DNA from: Adonisia turfae CCMR0081
GTDB lineage: Bacteria; Cyanobacteriota; Cyanobacteriia; Phormidesmidales; Phormidesmidaceae
Reading direction: 5' to 3'
DNA: 64,000 nucleotides
Assembly (NCBI RefSeq): GCF_011009555.1
Contig: NZ_QXHD01000004.1
Location: forward strand, 3,238,150-3,302,149
Part shown: positions 60,087-64,000 of the stretch, in pieces
Layout of the letters: every line of letters begins with the position of its first letter
Position numbering within the stretch: position 1 is the first letter of the stretch
Made by a program: the position numbers and the translations under genes
The notes under the pieces: model-generated
Told to the model about the DNA's origin: nothing
Databases searched by the model: none
What the model saw: the letters and a program-made list of their open reading frames with translations, nothing else

Positions 60087-61306
60087 GGCACAGTCACCCT
60101 CACCTGCTGCAATGGATCGACCCGCATCGGTACCGCCGCCACATCCACCGGCAAACTATCCACCCCATCCACCCGTAACCGCACCGGATAGTCCCCCGGC
60201 GTCATTTCTCGAATGCGAAAGGTGAGGCGAGATGCCCCTGGATTATCGTCGTCCGTGGAGATTTCATAAGGCGCAATGGTGCGATCTCGCCAGATCAACA
60301 TCACCCGCTGCTCCGGATGCACCGCTGGCCTACAGCTCAACGACAGGGTTAAATTCCCCGCCGAGATTTCCAACGGATCCAATTCTGAAATGGTGGGGGC
60401 CACTGCCAAGGGAAACTCATTGCTAATTCGCATCGCACTGGACGCCCGCACCACCCCCACCGCCACGGTCCAAAACCCGGCCAGTCGGGCCTCGGGGGGC
60501 AACACAATCTCCGCCGAAGTGGGTGACACCTCAGGTACTAGCTCAATCGCCTCAGGCAACAACGGATGGCGCAGTTGCACCGTCACCGCCTCCCCGTCAA
60601 AATGTTCTCCCCGAATCATCACCCGATCCCCCAGCCGCGCACTGGGCTGTCGGTGGGGCAAAATCACCCCGGTAATCTGGGGTGGCAGTCCCGGTATGAC
60701 AAAGGGACCACCCTCCACACCACTGCGGTTTAATACGGGCATTGCTCCCGCTGGCAACCCACCGGTATCAATCATAATTACGGCGACTTTAAAGGCGATA
60801 CAGGGCCGATAGGGATGTTGTAACACCTGCCACACCTTCGACATATCCTCAAAGTCCAGGGCCACAGGCGTAATTTGAATCTTTTCAATCTGTCGATGTA
60901 AATCGCTATCTGGGAATTCTCTTGCGGTCGCGATTTCAATCTCGTCTGGGTGCAGGGTGATGCCATCCGCCAAAAACTGAATCACCCGCCCCAACAACCC
61001 ATGGCTTTTGGCCTCGCTACCATTTTCCCCATAGGCTACCGCTAAATAATAAAGATCCAGGGCAACAGCAGTTTTCTGCGGCGTTCTCACCTTCGCCCTG
61101 GGATGGATCGGCTGTTGGTGGCCCAGCTCAAGCTTAGGCATCGCATGGTAGAGCAACAGATTCACCCGATTACTGTCACCATTGCCCTGAGACTTTTCCA
61201 GGGTCTGTGCCGTCACCGTCGCACTATCAACCACATTACGCAGACCCTGGTTAATCAGAGACTGCAATGTGGTAGTGACCGCTGCAATGGCCAACGAGTT
61301 ACTCAT
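60083..61306 (-). CDS. DUF4255/Afp16-like protein with C-terminal Ig-like domains
   Basis: A 407-residue protein. The first ~190 residues match the DUF4255 (Pvc16 N-terminal) domain: SLAIAAVTTTLQSLINQGLR, RVNLLLYHAMPKLELGHQQ, VALDLYYLAVAYGENGSEAK, SHGLLGRVIQFLADGITLHP and SKVWQVLQHPYRPCIAFKV. These proteins are tail terminators capping the tube and sheath in eCIS. The C-terminal half contains IPT/TIG-like beta strands (QPSARLGDRVMIRGEHFDGE...) probably exposed on the particle end. It overlaps the ATPase gene by 4 bases. Confidence 0.85.
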   Translation of the reverse strand: MSNSLAIAAVTTTLQSLINQGLRNVVDSATVTAQTLEKSQGNGDSNRVNLLLYHAMPKLELGHQQPIHPRAKVRTPQKTAVALDLYYLAVAYGENGSEAKSHGLLGRVIQFLADGITLHPDEIEIATAREFPDSDLHRQIEKIQITPVALDFEDMSKVWQVLQHPYRPCIAFKVAVIMIDTGGLPAGAMPVLNRSGVEGGPFVIPGLPPQITGVILPHRQPSARLGDRVMIRGEHFDGEAVTVQLRHPLLPEAIELVPEVSPTSAEIVLPPEARLAGFWTVAVGVVRASSAMRISNEFPLAVAPTISELDPLEISAGNLTLSLSCRPAVHPEQRVMLIWRDRTIAPYEISTDDDNPGASRLTFRIREMTPGDYPVRLRVDGVDSLPVDVAAVPMRVDPLQQVRVTVP

Positions 61307-61543
61307 AACAAGATAGAAAAATCACCTCGGGCTGTTTTACAACAGAACAATCCGTAGGATGGGTAACACCCATGGAACACGTTTCGGCATGGAACCAATA
61401 CCAACCATTACCCACCACCAGTGACAAACAATAGCAAGAGATATTATTTGTAGGCCATATCACACGATTGATGGGTCGTGCCCACCCTTCGGGTTATTGG
61501 CCAATATTCAATGGGGGGTTAATATCACGGTTTCATGCCCGTC

Positions 61544-61753
61544 CTAAATCCCTGGAATCTCCGATAGCTCGCAATCAAGCTCTTCCACGGAAAACCGCAT
61601 CATGTCTTGCCATTCATTCAACGTAAACGAAAAACCCCGTTGATTTGCCATCATCACAAATGACTCAGCATTGGGAGCTAAATTAAGAGAATCTCGCAAA
61701 TTAGGATTCGCTTGAGCTTCACGATAAAGCTTTACAACCTGCTCTTTAGCCAT
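61544..61753 (-). CDS. Nif11-domain small protein
   Basis: A 69-residue protein starting AKEQVVKLYREAQANPNLRD, with NAESFVMMANQRGFSFTLNE and a C-terminal DCELSEIPGI. This is a Nif11-like leader domain of about the standard 50-60 residues, with almost no core after it. GGAGCCCCCTCTAAT upstream of the ATG is the ribosome-binding site. Nif11 leaders guide modification of RiPPs, but without a core or nearby enzyme it may be an orphan leader-like regulator. It lies inside the injection-system locus without known relation to it. Confidence 0.7.
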   Translation of the reverse strand: MAKEQVVKLYREAQANPNLRDSLNLAPNAESFVMMANQRGFSFTLNEWQDMMRFSVEELDCELSEIPGI

Positions 61754-62364
61754 ATTAGAGGGGGCTCCTTTAAATATTTTAGTAAGAAAATGAGCGCAAA
61801 GCCACGATGATTTGTTCGCAACAGATGATTTGTTCGCAGTAGCTGACTGTTATACTAGCAAGCTTCATGACTATACCAACACACAAACCAGGATTCCATG
61901 ATTTTTGTTGCAAATATCTGCAATATTGATCGCTCAAAGTTACAGACACTCTCCATTTTTTAACTTATCTAACAATTAACGGCTGAACGGTAATCAAATA
62001 GAGTCAATTCCAAAACATCTGTAAAAGAAATGCTAGTTATCTAAAACATGTCTATTATTAGGAAAAATCTCTAAACGAAATCAAGTAATCGCCATCCTGT
62101 AATACGTCACTGTTTTTCAGTTAGCGAGAAGTCTACATCCTTGTTCTTATCTGGTTTGGACATAACTGGTTCTCCTTGAATAAGGGGAGCCATTGCCGCC
62201 ATTGCCGATGTTAATAATCTTCCAGATGTGTATATACGGTAGCTGCTTAAGGAGAGGTAGTTGTTAAACATCAATTCAAACTTTACATAACTCAGTATTA
62301 TGTTTTGTACTATTCCTATTCCCTTTTGAGATATCCCATGTAATTGTTAGTGGATGCATGCCCT
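61754..62364. promoter_or_regulatory. Intergenic region before the gp25 gene
   Basis: About 610 bp separating the minus-strand Nif11 gene from the plus-strand baseplate genes. It contains an 18-codon frame at 62107-62163 (minus strand) with an excellent ribosome-binding site and probably the promoter of the baseplate operon. No long structure is seen. Confidence 0.35.
62107..62163 (-). CDS. Putative 18-aa micropeptide or truncated gene start
   Basis: ATG at 62163 preceded by CAAGGAGAACCAGTT; product SKPDKNKDVDFSLTEKQ then a stop. The ribosome-binding site is as good as that of any gene here, but the product is too short to assess. It may be the start of a decayed small gene. Confidence 0.25.
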   Translation of the reverse strand: MSKPDKNKDVDFSLTEKQ

Positions 62365-62787
62365 ATGGCGTCAGTTCAAGACCCGTCACAAAAACGACGA
62401 CACATCCTAGGCGAAGGCTGGGGATTTCCCATGCGATTAACCAAGCAAGGAAGTTTTCAGCTAAGTCATGACTATCGCAACCTGGAAGAATCTATCGTTA
62501 TTATCTTAGGAACGCGCATCGGAGAACGACTTTATCGACCTGATTTTGGTTCTCGACTCCATGAACTTGTTTTTGCCCCCCTCAACGATGACACCTTGTT
62601 ATTGGCTCAAATTTATGCCCGTGAAGCCTTACAACAATGGGAGCCCCGCATCAAAATTGATGCGGTGACGGCGGATCCTTTGCCAGATGCGTCTAGTTTA
62701 CAGATTACGGTGCACTATCGTATTCGCAAAACTCACCATCGTCGCAGTTTGGTTTATCCGTTTTATCTCACTCCGGTTGAGGGGTAA
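62365..62787 (+). CDS. GPW/gp25 baseplate protein
   Basis: I chose the ATG at 62365 (ASVQDPSQKRRHILGEGWGF); a TTG at 62344 would add seven residues. The 140-residue protein has LTKQGSFQLSHDYRNLEES and the gp25 hallmark IIILGTRIGERLYRPDFGSR as VIILGTRIGERLYRPDFGSR, then LHELVFAPLNDDTLLLAQIY and a terminal HYRIRKTHHRRSLVYPFYL. gp25 is a wedge component of contractile baseplates. It begins the plus-strand baseplate operon, with the Afp11-like gene 81 bp downstream. Confidence 0.92.
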   Translation: MASVQDPSQKRRHILGEGWGFPMRLTKQGSFQLSHDYRNLEESIVIILGTRIGERLYRPDFGSRLHELVFAPLNDDTLLLAQIYAREALQQWEPRIKIDAVTADPLPDASSLQITVHYRIRKTHHRRSLVYPFYLTPVEG

Positions 62788-62868
62788 TAAAGTAAAAATT
62801 GAACAGTAAAAAGTAAAAATTGAAAAAAAATCTTCCTCCCCCTCTCCCCCGCCCCCTAAAGCTCTACA

Positions 62869-64000
62869 ATGGAATTCGACTTCCTCCCAAAGCTCCCCAA
62901 CTCCAACCTTGACGACCGTCAGTTCAAAGAACTGGTGGAAGAATGTTTGTTGCGCATTCCCCGCTACTGTCCGGAGTGGACCAACCATAATCCCAGTGAT
63001 CCGGGGATCACCATGGTGGAGTTGTTTGGCTGGCTGACGGATCAAATGATGATGCGGTTTAACCAGGTGCCGCGACGTCACTATGTTGCTTTTTTAGAAT
63101 TACTGGGCATTCGCTTACAGCCGCCGGTACCGGCGCAGACGACCCTTACCTTTTATTTATCTGCCAGTTTGCCAGAGCCCTATACCATTCCAGCCTCAGT
63201 GGCCGTGGCCACCGAACGGACGGAGACGGAAGAGGCAATTATTTTTAGTACCGACGGTCCCCTCACCGTGGGGCTACCCCATATCCGTCATCTTTTAACG
63301 GCAGAGACCGACGAACTGCAGCCGACAACACTACAGGATCGTCTGTCGGTACGCTGGACTCGCCAGCCCAACGGTCGTTGGACCGGGGCAGAGCAGGAGA
63401 TTTTTAGCCCCACACCCCAACCTGGCAATTGTTTTTATGTGGTGCTTGATGCTGACCAAGCGCTAGACGGCAACGTTGTTGCGTTACAGATAGAGGGCGA
63501 GGCGGCTACACCCACCGGCCTGTTGCCCGCAGCACCGCCTCGTCGTTGGGAGGCTTGGAATGGTGAGACCTGGGTCTCTACGATATTGATGCAGGAAACT
63601 GACGATGACACCCACGGGTTTAGTTTTTACAATTCCGGCAGTGACAGTGCAGTGCAGCAGGGGGAAATTGTCTTACATTTGCCCCAACATTTTCCAGCCA
63701 CAGACTTTGCTGGTCGTCGGGGAAGGTGGATTCGGTGTGTCTGCACTGAGCCGATGGTAGGAACAACGGCCTATGGCAGTTCTCCTCGCTTGATTAGTGT
63801 GGCGGCGCGGTCCACAGGGGGCACGGTCAATGCCCACCAATGTGAGACCATCCACAATGAACTGCTGGGGGAAAGTAATGGCCAGTCAGGACAAACGTTT
63901 CAGTTGCAAAGTACGCCGATTTTGCCGCGCCAGGGTTCAGAGTCTTTGGTGGCCACCTTAACCAATGGTCTACAGCAAGTGTGGCAGGAGGTATCTGACT
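62869..64000 (+). CDS. Afp11-like baseplate wedge protein, 3' end beyond window
   Basis: From ATG 62869 the frame is open to the end of the window (about 377 codons). It starts EFDFLPKLPNLDDRQFKELV-like sequence, then PRYCPEWTNHNPSDPGITMV and ELFGWLTDQMMMRFNQVPRR, the standard start of the Afp11/gpJ-like 'putative baseplate assembly protein'. YVAFLELLGIRLQPPVPAQT and beta-rich inserts follow. The region upstream (62800-62860) is poly-A and C-rich low complexity with no clear ribosome-binding site. Typical family length is 700-1200 residues, so more than half lies outside. Confidence 0.88.
   Translation, partial: MEFDFLPKLPNSNLDDRQFKELVEECLLRIPRYCPEWTNHNPSDPGITMVELFGWLTDQMMMRFNQVPRRHYVAFLELLGIRLQPPVPAQTTLTFYLSASLPEPYTIPASVAVATERTETEEAIIFSTDGPLTVGLPHIRHLLTAETDELQPTTLQDRLSVRWTRQPNGRWTGAEQEIFSPTPQPGNCFYVVLDADQALDGNVVALQIEGEAATPTGLLPAAPPRRWEAWNGETWVSTILMQETDDDTHGFSFYNSGSDSAVQQGEIVLHLPQHFPATDFAGRRGRWIRCVCTEPMVGTTAYGSSPRLISVAARSTGGTVNAHQCETIHNELLGESNGQSGQTFQLQSTPILPRQGSESLVATLTNGLQQVWQEVSD

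Noticed and set aside
1..64000. tRNA, rRNA or CRISPR loci
   Set aside because: No cloverleaf, rRNA core sequence or regularly spaced direct repeat array was seen on reading either strand; a tRNA scan would be needed to exclude a missed tRNA.

Overview
The window looks like chromosomal DNA of a cyanobacterium. The HIP1 palindrome GCGATCGC recurs throughout (for example near 471, 970, 2378, 8611, 18059, 28009, 32760, 39811, 40778 and 46413). Many families are typical of cyanobacteria: an SLH/OprB porin, DUF928, DUF1822, CHAT-CHASE2, a two-partner-secretion (TPS) 'S-layer' protein, Nif11 and a cyanobacterial-type contractile injection system. The genus cannot be fixed from the sequence alone.

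Layout. (1) 1-5.7 kb: the 5' part of an SLH/OprB porin gene, then IS debris (an IS4-type fragment, a complete IS1182-type element, an ISAzo13-type fragment) around a DnaQ-like exonuclease and a decapitated kinase gene. (2) 5.7-20.2 kb: a minus-strand operon (sigma-like factor, DUF1822, CHAT-CHASE2 and DUF928) faces a plus-strand pair (TPS haemagglutinin-like exoprotein and TPR-CHAT protein). Two caspase-like CHAT proteins thus sit with one surface protein. The 2.4 kb between holds small genes, a pseudogene and repeats. (3) 20.3-33.7 kb: a RiPP (ribosomally made, modified peptide) locus. Small precursor peptides with a shared leader ending in Gly-Gly lie beside an operon for an HTH regulator, a peptidase-containing ABC exporter (C39), an HlyD adaptor, a PpiC-like protein, an APH-fold kinase and a HopA1-like protein. 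The last two are the kinase/lyase pair known from class V lanthipeptides and thioamitides. A recent IS4-type element with a 9-bp target duplication sits exactly at the end of the HopA1-like gene. (4) 33.7-36.3 kb: degenerate ISL3/HNH remnants and a secreted pentapeptide-repeat protein. (5) 36.4-64 kb: an extracellular contractile injection system (eCIS/tCIS-like). It has one sheath, four gp19-type tube proteins, a gp41-like small protein, an Afp7-like base protein, a VgrG/Afp8-like spike, a DUF4280 PAAR-like tip, gp25, the start of an Afp11-like baseplate protein, a DUF4255 terminator-like protein and two AAA ATPases. Two DUF4157 candidate cargo proteins, a tyrosine recombinase, a nuclease-like gene and a 2071-residue repetitive disordered protein are also present.

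The strongest leads are the RiPP cluster (kinase + HopA1 + GG-leader peptides, with no YcaO, LanM or other recognisable synthetase in view) and the giant repetitive eCIS protein. The latter shares a recurrent hydrophobic-Q-R-[QRK] motif with the neighbouring DUF4157 proteins.
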